Assembly (NCBI GenBank): GCA_958298945.1 | Contig: OY282605.1 | Coordinates: 27,010,811-27,074,810 of the forward strand | DNA: 64,000 nucleotides | Reading direction: 5' to 3' | Source of the DNA: Atherix ibis | Taxonomy: Eukaryota; Arthropoda; Insecta; Diptera; Athericidae | Shown: piece by piece, positions 1 to 12,184 of the stretch | Position numbering within the stretch: position 1 is the first letter of the stretch | Layout: each line of letters begins with the position of its first letter | Made by a program: the position numbers and the translations under genes | Notes under the pieces: generated by a model | What the model was told of the DNA's origin: nothing | The model's database searches: none | The model's input: only the letters and a program-made list of their open reading frames with translations

Positions 1-1240
1 ATCCACTTTAAATAGAAAATTTCTGCTTTAAAGCTTCAAAATCAAACCTAATTTATGGTTCATATGATTTAATCTTCAATATGAGAAAATCTTCAACCTA
101 ATAACTCAGCATATGATTTAATCTTCAATATGAGAATAGGTCAGATCGAAAGAATGGGATTTTTAGCGGTTGGGTTAGGCCTTCAATTTTTAAGTTTCTA
201 CTCCAAATAGAAAATTTCCATTATAAAACTTCAAGAATAAACAAACTTACTTGGTGATAATGAAATTATTAGGCCAGAACCTTTATCTTTGATGAGAGAC
301 TAGGTCAGACCTATAATACCGATTTTTTTCACCACACTGAATAAGTTTTCCAATTTGGAAATGTCCAAACTTTATCAATAAATAAATTCTTTTATTTATC
401 CTGTATAAATTTTCAAAATAAAACAGGCTCTGTGCAAAGTTCAGATTAGGTCAGACGGATGAGATGGAAATTTTCTGCTATTAGATCAGACTAATCATTT
501 GAAAATATCCACTTTAAATAGAAAATTTCTGCTTTAAAGCTTCAAAATCAAACCTAATTTATGTTTCATATGATTTAATCTTCAATATGAGAAAATCTTC
601 AACCTAATAACTCAGCATGTGATTTAATCTTCAATATGAGAATAGGTCAGATCGAAAGAATGGGATTTTTAGCGGTTGGGTTAGACCTTCAATTTTTAAG
701 TTTCTACTCCAAATAGAAAATTTCCATTTTAAAACTTCAAGAGTGCACAAACTTAATTGGTGATAATGAAATTTTTTTTAATATAAGACAGGCTCGGCCA
801 GTACCTTTATCTTTAATAAGAGACTAGGTCAGACCTACGATAAGGATTTTTTCCACACACTTGATCAGTTTTCCAATTTAAATTTATAATTTAAATTAGA
901 AAATTGCCAATGCAAAACACCCTGAATAAATTTTTCAAATAAAATAGTTTCAAATTAGGTCAGATAGAGGATATGGAAACTTTCTGCCATCAGGTTAAAC
1001 TTGCTATTTGAAAACTTTCACTTTATTTAAAAGCCTTCAACTTTAAAATTTCAACTCAAACTAAAAAAATCAACATTCTAAACTCTTAAATTTTATAAAC
1101 TCACGTGGTAACCATGACCATTTTTTCAACACAAAACAAAATTGAGAATAGGTTAAAGGATTGAATTTTTTCAATACAAAAATGTTCACCTTAATTAGAA
1201 ATTTATTCCCTGAAACCTTAATAACCAAACCAAATTTATG
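1..1240. repeat. 506-bp tandem repeat, about 2.5 copies
   Basis: Copy one starts at the window edge and copy two starts at 507 with the same opening sequence (ATCCACTTTAAATAGAAAAT), giving a period of about 506 bp. The two copies agree along nearly their whole length, including a sub-repeat of TGATTTAATCTTCAATATGA that occurs twice in each unit. A third unit from about 1012 is much more diverged and fades out by about 1240. The array probably continues beyond the left edge. No coding capacity is visible. It is a complex satellite or a local segmental duplication. Confidence 0.85.
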
Positions 1241-3574
1241 ACAAACTTATTTTTCTATAACATACGTTTATATTTTGTTACAGTATTTTAATCCAAACAG
1301 AAAATATTCAATCTGATCTGTATCTTATAAGTCAAAAAATCCATTCAAAGCCAATTTGGTCTAATCAACTCAAAAACTCTCTTTAAATATGAATTTTGTT
1401 CTGAACTCATTATTAAATTTTCTTGAAACTATTTTCACTTATTATCTGTAAAAATTAATATTAATCAATTTGCATAAATTAAAATTAAATTAATGTCAAT
1501 TCACAGCTATTAAAAAAGAAAGGACATTTTATTTTTAAAAAATTTCCAAAAAAAAAAACTAAATACTGTTTACTGTTCTCATTAAAATTTATTAAATTAA
1601 ATTGTTATAAAATATTTATGTTAAAACAGAAGCATTTTCATTAAAGGTACTAGCAGTTGTTAACTACCCCTTAACTACCCACTTTGACAAAAAGCAAAAT
1701 TGGACTTACAATAAAAAAAAATTAAAAAAAACTATTCAATAAAAGTTTGAATATATATTTTTGCATAAATTAAAATATAAAATAAATTAAAATTGCAATA
1801 AGTGCTCGCTATAAAATTTATGGGTTTTCAGAAGTTCAACAATATTCTGAACCTTGTATAAGGCTACCATTTGGTGCATGGAATGAATTGGGATGTGAAT
1901 GAAGAAGGGAGTAGAACAGATGCCTTCGAATTGAATTGAACAAAAAATTTTTTATCCCCGCTGATAATAAATCGATTTTACTCAGAATTACTTCGGATAA
2001 CAAATATTTGAAATGTTCAATTATCGAACGTTTATTTATTGGTACCGATTATCCTAGTCGTGCCTGTCTATCGATGGATTTCGTACATATTTGTTATACG
2101 ATCAAATTGAATCCTATTTATTAGAATGGCCATAATCCAAAATTTTTACACAATTCATTTATACTCATTCCAATGCTTCAGTTATGGACATTTTTTTTTT
2201 ATGGAAAACGATTGTAGTGGAGAAGGCGAATGGACAACAGATGGACTTGAGGGGGTATTCTACGACTTAAGAATGCCTTATTGTGTGGTAAATAGGACAA
2301 CACAATAAATATGAAGAAGAAAAAAAAACAAATATTCTTTTATCCAGTCTAGAACATTTCGAATACTGTAGGTCAGGTTTTGCACATTTTTCTTTTCCGG
2401 TGACAGAATTGAGTGGAAAACCTCTCGTCGGATCATAGACGTGACAAATCCCTTTTATCTGCTCGTGAAACGTGAGAAGAATTCGCAGTTTTCGTTTTTC
2501 TCTTTTGTTTTTGTTTTTTTTTTGTTTTTTTTTTTTTTTTGGTTGCCCTTCACTCATTTCAGATTCTTTTATCTATTCCATAATATAGAATAGGAAATAA
2601 GTTCGTAAGGAAATAAGTTCCGGAAAATAGGCCAAACCATCGAAAATACCATCAATAAAAATTGTAAATGGAAAAGAAATCATAAACTTTGTGTAAATTC
2701 CATTCGAAAGATACTACCCCCCACCCCGAAAACGATTCTAGAACAGATTTTAACTAAAAGATTTCCACTGATTATAAATATATTTGAATATTTAATCGTA
2801 GTTTGAAGGAAACGATTCCATTTAAGTACTTCCCATTTTCGTTGCCCATCAAATTCCGATTAGGTTTTATCACTTCTAAATTATTCCATATACGATGTTC
2901 GGCGAGTGTTCACTTCCACGGTATGTGAATCGACTCCCTTAAACCACTTATGGTAGAGTAGCTTTAATCAAAAAGTCATCAAAAAAACCTACTACATTAT
3001 TCACCATTCAACGTAAAGTTATCTCGATTTGGGTTTAGATCAGTTTTTCGAAATCTATTATTAATTTTTACTCTAAAGTTAATTTTATAATGGAATATAT
3101 TTAGTTAAGGATTCTGATTGAATTTGAATTTTAGCTTTGAGAATTTTGATTAATTGGAAATTACTTTCAAGGATATTACGAGCATCCGTTACGAAGGTAT
3201 TTGCATGTTTCGAATTTATTTATCTTTTCCAATATTTTCATTAGTAAATAATTCAGTAATTTTCATTATATCCATTTAAAAAGTACTTATAGACAGGTCT
3301 TTTCCTAATTGAGTAAAGCTTAGTTAATGGTGGATATTACCGGAGAAGGTGTACTCCTTTGTTTTTGTGAAATAATTTTTGTCTGCCTTATTTCTACTAT
3401 TATTTTAATTTATAGATTATAACGAATTTTAAAATATTTTAAGTTATAAAAGCAAAAAAAAATTAATTTTATTATTTTATATTTTTTATTTTGTGTTTTT
3501 TTTTATATATGATTTTTTTTTTCAAATAAAATTAGACAAAAATCATAAAATAATCATACAAAAATTGGACTGAG
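1241..3574. other. AT-rich spacer, no gene recognised
   Basis: Long A and T runs and only short open frames (for example 1936-2124 and 2267-2557) that contain no recognisable domain and end in homopolymers. A short duplication of GGAAATAAGTTC lies near 2590-2620. I see nothing that supports a gene, an RNA gene or a mobile element. Confidence 0.5.
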
Positions 3575-5040
3575 TTTACAATAAAGTCGTGTCTGCATCT
3601 TCCGTGTACGCTTTACTTGCGTTTGCTCTAAAATGTACATACTCGTAGCTAGAAATGTGAAAAAAGCTATTTAAGCAACGCGCAAAACAGACCTGGCCAG
3701 TAATGGATTTTCCTAGCTCAGCTGACTAGATCCAGATAGTTGCGCGCATCTGAATCGACAAGCCATCTTGCTCAAATCTTACACTTTCCTCTTTGATTTT
3801 TGGCGTGGGTCACTTCATGTATGACACACTCACTCAGGTTCTATCTTTCGTTCTTTGGTTCACTATTTCTTCACTCCTTCTACATCTTCTTTAACTTCCT
3901 CATTTTCATCATCTCCTTCATCTTCTTCATATTCTTAATCTTCTTTAAGGTACGACTCTATTCACTTTAGCTGAGCTATGCAAAGCCAGAACGCTGTATT
4001 TTCCTTTTATTCATCTTCTTATCTTCTTTATCTTCTTTAAGATGCAACACCACTCACATTAGCATAAGCCATGCGAAGCTTGAACGTAATAATTTTTTCT
4101 TCTTCTTTTCTTACTTCTTCATCATCTTCTTCTTCTTCCTTATCATATTTATCTTCTTCATCTTCTTCAGGTACGACACTACTCACATTAGTATAAGTCA
4201 TATAAAGCTTCAATGCCATAATTTTCTCTTTTTCGTTTTCTTTGCTATTCTTCATCATCTTCTTCATCTTCCTCATTTCCTTTATCTTTTTTCAGGTACG
4301 ACTCCACTCACATTAGCATAAGTCATGCAAAGCTTCAACATAATAATTTTCTCTTCTTCATCTTCTTTTCTATTCTTCATTATCTCCTTCTTCTCCCTTA
4401 TCTTCCTCATCTTCTTCATTTTCTTTAAGGTATGACTCCACTCATATTAGCAGAAGCTATGCAAAGCTTCAACGCTATAATTTTCTGTTCTTCATCTTCT
4501 TTTCTATTCTTCATTATCTCCTTCTTCTCACTTATCTTCCTCATTTTCTTCATTTTCTTTAAGGTATGACTCTACTCACATTAGCAGTAGCCATGCAAAG
4601 ATTCAATGCCATAATTTTCTCGTCTTCACTTTTTCTTCAGCCATGCAAAAATTCAAGTTATAATTCCCTCTTCTTCATCTTCGTTGCTATTCTTCATCAT
4701 CTTCTTCATCTTTCTCATCTTATTCATCTTCATTATCTTCTTCAGGTACGAGTGCACTCACATTAGCATAAGCCATGCAAAACCTGAACGCCATAATTTC
4801 CTCGTCTTCATCTTGTTTGCTTTTCTACATCTTCTGCCTCTTCTTCCATATCTTATTCATCTTCTTACCTAAACCTCTACTGTAGTCTGTAGTGATAGCA
4901 CCCTGGCTTCTGCCGTCCGTCAGCCTCAGTCCTAGGCCTGTATCTGCGATATATAATTGTTTCAGCCAAAGGTTCCTTATCTTACGAGTTTTTACTTGTA
5001 AGGCATATCTGGTAGGTACAGTCACTCTTAAATAGCTTCA
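3575..5040 (+). repeat. Dispersed composite repeat, copy 1
   Basis: This segment is matched in reverse complement by 32190-33740. Shared parts in order are: a unique flank with GCTCAGCTGACTAGATCCAG (near 3718) and a conserved stretch ending in CACTTCATG; a TTC/ATC-rich array; and a block (about 4868-5020) holding CTCTACTGTAGTCTGTAGTG. On the minus strand that last block matches sequence downstream of the retrotransposon C-terminus at 28965-29440. I infer that the composite is the 3' end of a non-LTR retrotransposon whose microsatellite-like tail has expanded. A non-autonomous element of another kind remains possible. Confidence 0.6.
3940..4870. repeat. ~130-bp tandem units with TTCTTCATC microsatellite
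   Basis: About seven units begin with variants of AGGTACGACTCCACTCACAT near 3949, 4038, 4169, 4294, 4430, 4560 and 4744. Each unit continues with a GCCATGCAAAGCTTCAAC-like stretch and then a TTCTTCATCTTC-type microsatellite. Spacing is mostly 125-135 bp. Open frames here are low-complexity by-products. Confidence 0.8.
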
Positions 5041-5989
5041 GTTAGGATCTATACCCAAAAGTCTCTCCCTTGCGGTAGATAAATGAGGCAGAAAGCCTCT
5101 GTGGGATAAATACTTTTGCCCATTGTTACTCACTGGCTATAGTGAGATGATAAGCTGGTCTCTACCTAACATCCCTTCGCCGAGGCGGATACTGAGCCTA
5201 AAAAAGTAAGTCGTCATATATCAAGTTATCACCTCCCAACATTAGGGACAATGGAGTATTTTGGATGGTCAGGGAAATGACCACAGACGGAATCAAATCC
5301 ACCATCGAAATTAAATTTTCCTTCCAATTTTTCTTTACGTAACCTTTGCCCCTAGAAAGCTTAACGCCTTTTGGTGTCTCAAGGCTAAGTAAATTCCGGC
5401 AAGATTTTTATTATTTTGTTATATTCGGGTGCGAAAGGCGGTTTCAAGCTTGGCTGTAAAAGGAGGAGAGAAACTGAGTGAAAGGATGACTCTTATAGGG
5501 TAGGCGATGGTCGTTTTGCTAGACTAACGGCGCAAGTATAGTTGCTGCTGACGTATTATTCCCAAAAACCTAAACGCCTCCCTGCATCAGCAAAAATTTC
5601 AGAAATACTGTTCTCTAGGCAGATTGGGCTTGGGGTCCATTCCTCCATCTTGTCAAGACTGATATAATTAAAAATTACAACGGACGAAAACAATGGCCAC
5701 TAATCAAGCAAAGTTTGTTATTATCGAATTTTCAGCGAGAAATGAAAATTCTTGAAGTACATGTAAATGGAGGTAAAACAAAGTACATGATTGCGGCGTC
5801 AGCACCGAAGATTTGAAAGGGTTAAATTAATTTTCTTATTGGGGGTTTAGGGTCGCAGCTGATAATAACGTGGAGGTAGAAATCGACGCATGGCTTCTGG
5901 CAGCCCGGAGAGCCTACTTCAGTCAGTCTAAATTATTTGTTATAAAATTCTGCTTATAATATTAAAGCTGTAGTCTCGTCAGTTCACAT
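5041..5989. other. Moderate-GC spacer, unidentified repeat remnant
   Basis: 5040-5640 is less AT-rich than its surroundings and directly follows the retrotransposon-3'-end-like block, so it may be more of the same element read on the minus strand. I found no continuous open frame or reverse transcriptase motif in it. 5640-5989 shows nothing I recognise. Confidence 0.4.
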
Positions 5990-6780
5990 ATATTCGTCAA
6001 AAACTTGGGTTTTTAGTAAACCCACGTTTGAAAAGATAATCTTTTAAAGAGATTTTAGCCCCCTATATAAGGATGAATGATTCAGGATGCTATTTTAGTT
6101 ATAGATAAAAGTAAGCTCCTACCCGCAATGTTTACAGTGGCTTCATTTATGGTTCCACAAGACCCTGCCTTTGGTGTTAGTCACGGTGCTAATTACATTC
6201 TAGAATATTGAACTGATAAATGTGAGCGCGAAGTTGGGACGTCTGAATTTTTTTGAGTCAGCAGGACTAGATCGCGGACTCCCGGTTATCGCGCCATTGA
6301 TGATGATGAGGCTCATTTCATGGTGGATATATCAATAAGTAAAATTTCTATATATGAGGCTCTAAAAACCCACAAGTGATAGTAGAGAAGCCTAAAGGTG
6401 TCATACGTTGGTATTTCTTTGAAACGTTATCATCAATTTCAAACTTTATGGCCTTATTTTGGGTAAACATTTTAATCTGAACCACATGTGGCTTCAACAA
6501 AACGGTGCTACAAGTCAAATTTTGGCTTTCTTGCGCAAAAAATTCTGAGAACTTGTAATTTCGAGATTTTGTAATGTCAATTGCCGTCCGTGATCGAGCG
6601 ATTTCATGGCGTTAAGATTTTTTTTAATAACTTTACGTAAACAGTTATATTTTTATAAATAATTTTTTAACTTTAGACCATTTAAAAATAACTATCCGTC
6701 AAGTAATGGCCAAATTACAGCCCGAAATGTGTAAAGAAGTTATCAAAAAATTACCTTAAAAGAATCGAACCTCCAAATGA
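5990..6780 (+). pseudogene. Tc1/mariner-like transposase relic (copy 1 of inverted pair)
   Basis: From about 6308 the plus strand reads, through many stops, as a decayed transposase. A DEAHF-like start of the catalytic core lies near 6310. Near 6490-6560 is a QQNGAT stretch equivalent to the QDGAT box around the second catalytic aspartate. An ISRF..VNCRP stretch near 6570 is equivalent to ISRNGDVNWPP, and IRQVMAKLQPEMCKEVIKK lies near 6690-6750. These motifs are those of the element at 39657-40954. The 300 bp before the core (5990-6300) does not look like transposase yet is shared with the inverted copy at 11210-12012, so it belongs to the repeated unit. Not functional. Confidence 0.7.
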
Positions 6781-8457
6781 TTATTTCAAAAAAAATTTTA
6801 TTTTACAAAATGGAAAATCTTATTCAATATAATTAAAGAAGCTTTTTTTTTTAAATTTAAATTTTATATCCATTTTATTTAACTATATATAATTTTCAAG
6901 GCACAAAATGGATCAAAAATCCTGTAGCATCAAAAATAATACATTAAAGATTTCCAAATAATTTTGCACTATTTTTTAAATATAAAAATATGTCTCTTTA
7001 TTAATAAAAGAAATATAAACTTTAATATTTTAATTTAATATTATTAAATACTTATTCTAATTCAACTAATTTTTTCTTGTTGTAAGCTATCTAAACACGA
7101 TTACCATTACGGATTACGATGAGTTGAAAATCTATATCATAAGTACAGGATATCTAAAAATTCATCGATATAGTATTATCCTTAAAAGAATTTTGTTCCA
7201 CTTTTCCTTCGTCATCTTCTTTTCATTTTTTTTTTAAAGAAAATTTTAAGATGATTTTTTTCATAATTTTCTTGCATACAAATTAGATTAGAATTTGCAT
7301 TAACTGAATTTTAGATATTCAACCAATATTCTTAGTAAAATTCCAAATCCTTATTCATCATATCTTTTATATTTTGTACTACCCTAAATCAACACCCACC
7401 CCCCCCTCCTCCCTACTCGGGAGACCAAAAAAAAACCATATTCGATTATTTTCTTTGCCAGTTCGAAAGTCTCATCCGAACCTTAAAGGGAGTGCGGTTA
7501 AACGAAGCCCATAACAACAGCGATTTGTTATTTTTCAATTTAATTTCAATAATCTTTTGCGTAGTAACGGAAACTTTTATTAAAAAGAAAAGAGAAAAAA
7601 ATAAATACAAAAATAATGGGGAGCTTGATCGATTTTTGGGGGAGCTTTTTAATAACCATACACCACAGATAAAATTTTTCCACCCATTCCATTTTAAGAT
7701 TGGTAGTAGGCATTGTGTCATGTAGATGAATGGGAAGCGCTTCAATAACGTTTGCCGGATAAATGGGAATGGGTGAGTGTTGATAAACATAACAAAACCA
7801 CTTTAGAATGAAATTAACTTTGCACTTGTACTTTCCGAACGAAGGACTCTGTTTAGGTTTTTTCCATCCCTCGAGCATAATACAAAGCGAACTGGAATAA
7901 CATAACATTGTTGGAAATCCCTGATGCTTTTCTACCCCACTCGAAATATAACAAAAGGATCACTTATTGAAGTGACAACTCTTCAAATGTTCAGTTATGC
8001 TGTTGCGGTCAAAGGACGGGGGATTCGAGATATGAGTATCTTGACTACAAGAAAGTAATTCGAAGTGCGAACGTACGATGGACACTTTATTCAATAAATT
8101 TTATATTCTATGTTTAAATAGCGACTCTACTGCGTATGTGTATAGCTGTCAACGAACCCTATGGGCTATTATTATATGCCAGCATTAGTATTTAGCTATC
8201 GAAACCGATCACAATACGACCGGAATATTACTGAATATGACAGAATTTACTTTTCTTGCTATTTAAAACGTGTCAAGTGGAATTGCGAACATTTCCAAGT
8301 GGACGAACAAACTTCTTTTCCAAACAATAACTAAAAGATGACAACAATGACAATTCTCAGTTATAGCGTCTACCAATATAGGGACATCGAAGACTACCCT
8401 ATCAACTGCGAATGACATCCACTCCAATCGACTAAATACAGAAACTAAAACGACATT
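6781..8457. other. AT-rich spacer with unassigned overlapping ORFs
   Basis: 6781-7380 is very AT-rich with nothing recognisable. 7380-7930 is a little less AT-rich and contains overlapping open frames on both strands (minus 7446-7790 and 7546-7908). None contains a motif I recognise, and frames are open on both strands, which argues against real coding. 7930-8457 has no feature I can name. Confidence 0.4.
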
Positions 8458-8498
8458 TTTCTTGGTTTTCTGTCTTTCAAAAAGTCAATAGTTTTCTA
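8458..8498 (+). repeat. Left direct repeat flanking satellite array 1
   Basis: The stretch containing CTGTCTTTCAAAAAGTCAAT occurs at the left edge of the satellite array and again, with few changes (CGTGTCTTTCAAAAAGTCAA), at the right edge (10027-10069). It is not made of satellite monomers. Confidence 0.8.
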
Positions 8499-10026
8499 CA
8501 ATAATAATTATTTTTGCTAAGAATTTGCGGTAAAAAATGTCAGCAAAAATTTTCGGAAGTTATTTTCGGTAAAAATTTTCGGTAAATATTTCGGTGGAAA
8601 TTTTGGCTAAAAATTTGGTTAAAAATTTTTGGTAACAAATTTCAGTAACAATTTTCGGTAACAATTTTTGGTAACAATTTTCGGTAGCAATTTTCGGTGA
8701 AAATCTTTGCAAAGTATTTTCAGTAAAAATTTGCAGTAAAAAAATTCAGCAAACATTTTTCGAATTATTTGCGGTAACAATTATCGGTAAAAATTTGCGG
8801 TAATAATTTCGGTAAAAATTTGGTTAAACATTTTCGGTAAACATTTTCGGTAACAATTTTCAGTATCAATTTTCGGTAACAAGTTTCGGTAAAAATTTAG
8901 TTAAAATTTTTCGGCAGTTATTTTCAGTAAATATTTCAGTGGAAATTTTGGCTAAAAATTTGGTTAAAAATTTTTTGTTACAAATTTAGGTAATAATTTT
9001 CGGTAACAAATTTCAGTAAAAATTTTCGGTAACAATTTTTGGTAACAATTTTCAGTAGCAATTTTCGTTGAAAATCTTCGCAAAGTATTTTCAGTAAAAA
9101 TTTGCAGTAAAAAATTTAAGCAAACATTTTTGGAATTATTTGCGGTAAGAATTATCGGTAAAAATTTGCGGTAATAATTTCGGTAAAAATTTGGTTAAAA
9201 ATTTTCGGCAGTTATTTTCGGTAAATATTTCGGTGGAAATTTTGGCTAAAAATTTGGTTAAAAATTTTTGGTTACAAATTTAAGTAATAATTTTCGGTAA
9301 CAAATTTCAGTAAAAATTTTCGGTAACAATTTTTGGTAACAATTTTTGTTAACAGTTTTTGGTAACAATTTTCAGAAGCAATTTTCGGTGAAAATCTTCG
9401 CAAAATATTTTCTGTAAAAGTTTTGCAGTAAAAAAATTCAGGAAACATTTTTGGAATTATTTGCGGTAAAAATTTTGGGTAAAAATTTAGTTAAAAATTT
9501 TAGGCAGTTATTTTCGGTGGAAATTTTCGCTAAAAATTTGGTCAATAATTTTCGGTACCAAATTTCAGTAATAATTTTTGGTAACAATTTTTGGTAACAA
9601 TTTTCGGTAAAAATTTTCGATAAAAATTTTCGGTAACAATTTTTGGTTACAATTTTCGGTGAAAATCTTCGCAAAGTAATTTCAGTAAAAATTTGCTATA
9701 AAAAATTCAGCAAATATTTTTGAAATTATTTGCGGTAAAAATTTTGGTAATAATTTCGGTAAAAATTTGGTTAAAAATTTTCAGTAAACATTTTCGGTAA
9801 CAATTTTCAGTATGAATTTTCGGTAACAAATTTCAGTAACAATTTTCGGTAACAATTTTCAGTAACAATTTTCGGTAAAAATTAGCAACAATTTTCGACA
9901 GTTATTTTCGGTAAAAAATTTCGGTAATAATTTTCGGTAACAATTTTCGGTAACAATTTGCGGTAAAAAAATTCGGCAAAAATATTACGTAAAAATGTTT
10001 AGTACATATTTTCGGTAAAAGGAAAT
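8499..10026 (+). repeat. Satellite array 1 (TTTTCGGTAACAA-type, ~13-15 bp)
   Basis: About 110 degenerate monomers close to TTTTCGGTAACAA or TTTTCGGTAAAAATT. A longer-range order is visible: a variant block containing GCAAAGTATTTTCAGTAAAA recurs at about 8708, 9080, 9400 and 9671, so a higher-order unit of roughly 270-370 bp was copied about four times, shrinking along the array. Lysine/threonine-rich open frames here are by-products of the repeat. Confidence 0.9.
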
Positions 10027-10069
10027 TTTTTTTGGTTTCGTGTCTTTCAAAAAGTCAATAATTTTCTAG
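10027..10069 (+). repeat. Right direct repeat flanking satellite array 1
   Basis: Near-copy of 8458-8498, in the same orientation, immediately after the last satellite monomer. Together the two bracket the array. Confidence 0.8.
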
Positions 10070-10921
10070 TACTTTACACAAAACCCACTTTTTTCTCTCT
10101 CTTATCCTTTCAACAGAAAAGGGTAAATTCTTTTGTATCACAAGTAAACGACTAGAGAGATATAGCTAACGTTTGTTGAACTGAATTACCTTTCATTCGG
10201 GGGTAGGGGGGGTTGTTAAATGTAGGCCATTATTAATTATGAAAGTTGATGATTCGAAACTGGAAACTAGAAACTCGAAACTTGTTACCACCCCCTCGGA
10301 AAACGATTCGAATATAAACTTTTGAATCGCTTTGATATTTTCAACAAAAAAAAAGAATATTTATTGCTTATGTGATCACTCTTACTGCAGAAGGGATCAT
10401 TTCATTTCCAAACAGACCCCAATAGAACGCCTTCAAAGAGCATCAAATATTCGCATAGCAGCGGGGCAACAAAAAAAAAGATTTCAATACGAAAGTCTCT
10501 GGCGGAACATTCCTCATTGCTATCAAGTGTAGAAATGTGTAAAAGGATAACACACCTGTCTGCCTAGAATAGAATGTGCATTCGAACAGATACAATCTGT
10601 CCTACTTGTGTCCCCAATGTGAGCCTGCCTGCAATTTTCATCGTCAAATGGTAAAAAAAAATTATTCAGTCATGTTTGCAAAGCATAAGAAAATCTTGTG
10701 GGCGTTCTGGAAATTTTCTTCTATGAAAATGAATTTTCATCATTCTTATGAGAATATGAAATTTTGCAATAGTTTTTTTTTTCTTCTCTACGCTACCCGC
10801 TAAAAAATAAAGCTTTCAAATTATTAAAAACTTTCGTAAAAGGATATTAGACGGTTTTACTTACATTAACAATAATAAGATTGGATGCGTTTAGGGAAAT
10901 AATTTCCATATCACAAAAAGA
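10070..10921. other. Spacer, no gene recognised
   Basis: Contains two short plus-strand open frames (10332-10532 and 10576-10803) with no recognisable domain and no intron-exon signals that I can defend. A G-rich stretch lies near 10200. Nothing else is visible. Confidence 0.4.
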
Positions 10922-11109
10922 TTTTTCCTAATTTTTCAATTTGGCATGATTAGAAAAAGGACTTTTTTCCGATTTTCCTTAAAGAAAAAAAAATATTTTT
11001 TCATAATAAACTAAATATGTATTCGTAAAAAAATTGTTTTCAAAAAAAGTTTTTTCTTTAGTTTTGTAAAAAGGACACGAAATTTTTGGCATTTCTAAAA
11101 AGTAACCAC
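10922..11109 (+). repeat. Direct repeat, left copy, beside Tc1-like relic
   Basis: Starts TTTTTCCTAATTTTTCAATT and includes TTTGGCATGAT and, near its end, AAGGACACGAAATTTTTGGC. The same order of blocks recurs at 12022-12184. The two copies lie on either side of the minus-strand Tc1-like relic. Confidence 0.7.
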
Positions 11110-11189
11110 AAAAAAAAATTGAATTTAATATCCATTTTATGTGGTTATATTATATAAAGCTTTGCCATTATATAATATATATAATTTTT

Positions 11190-12012
11190 TTAAATAACTA
11201 TTAGAAGACTCCTTGAAGAATCGAAAATTCCTTGAACACTCGATTTTTAATAACTTTTTCACACATTTCAAGCTGTAATTTAGCCATTGCTTGACGGATA
11301 GTACTTTTTAAATGTTCTAAAGTTAAAAAGTTATCTATAAAACTATAAATGTTTACCTTAGATTATAAAAAAATCCTTACGCCATGAAATCGCTTGATCT
11401 TGGACGGCAATTGACATTACAAAATCTCGAAATCTTCAGAATTTTTAGCCCAATAAAGCCAAAATTTGATTTGTAGCATAATTTTGTTGAAGTCACATGT
11501 GGTTCAGATTAAAAGTTTTACCCAAAAAAAGACCATAAGGCCCAGAATTTGATGGTAACATTCACTGCTGCTTTATTTTCAAAGAAATATAAACCAATGA
11601 CACTCTAAGACTAAAATGCAAACCAGACAGTCACTTTTTTTGTATACAATAGCATCTCTACAATTACTTGTGGATTTTTAGAGCCTTATATATAGTAATT
11701 TTTCTTATTGTCATATCCACCATGATCATCATCAATGGCGCGCGCGATTACCGGAAGTCCGGTCTAGGCCTGCTGACTCAAAAAAATTCAGACGTCCCGA
11801 CTACGGGCTCCGGTCAACATTCTAGCATGTAATTAGCACCCTGACTGACGCACAAGTCGGGGTCTTGTAAAACCATAAATGAATCCTCTGTAGACTTTGC
11901 GGGTAGGCGCTTAATTTTAACTTTAACTGACCTGTCGTGGTTATTCTACAGGATATCGTTCTTAAATAGGTTCCGGAATCATTCATCCTTATGTAGGGGG
12001 CTCTCCCGAACG
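11190..12012 (-). pseudogene. Tc1/mariner-like transposase relic (copy 2 of inverted pair)
   Basis: On the minus strand this is a diverged copy of 5990-6780. Reading from high to low coordinates, it starts with the same non-transposase block (TTGAGTCAGCAGGCCTAGAC near 11760-11790, GACGTCTGAATTTTTTTGAG). It then has a KVTVW-like stretch near 11630, ISRF..VNCRP near 11410 and IRQAMAKLQLEMCEKVIKN near 11250-11310. Many stops are present. Together with 5990-6780 it forms an inverted pair about 5 kb apart. Confidence 0.7.
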
Positions 12013-12021
12013 TGGATTTGG

Positions 12022-12184
12022 TTTTTCCTCATTTTTCAATTTGGCATGATAAAAAAAGGAATAAAAATATTTTCATAAAAAACTAAATAATTATAAAAAA
12101 ATTATTTTAAAAAGAAACTTTGATTTTTTCTATAGTTTTGTGAAAAGGACACGGAATATTTTGCATTCCTAAAATGGAACCATA
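12022..12184 (+). repeat. Direct repeat, right copy
   Basis: Second copy of 10922-11109 (TTTTTCCTCATTTTTCAATT, TTTGGCATGAT, AAGGACACGGAATATTTTGC). The copy is shorter by some A-rich stretches. Confidence 0.7.

Noticed and set aside
4566..4872. Plus-strand hydrophobic frames (Leu/Phe/His-rich)
   Set aside because: Products of the TTCTTCATC repeat; no unique sequence.
7446..7908. Two overlapping minus-strand ORFs of 114 and 120 codons
   Set aside because: Different frames, no recognisable domain, an opposing plus-strand frame is also open, and homopolymer-rich ends; not supported as a gene.
9438..9674. 78-codon Lys/Thr-rich minus-strand frame (and similar ones at 20442-20636 and 35705-35935)
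   Set aside because: They consist entirely of the 13-15-bp satellite monomer, so openness reflects the monomer lacking stops.
8499..10026. CRISPR-like array
   Set aside because: Monomers are contiguous and degenerate with no unique spacers, and the window is eukaryotic.
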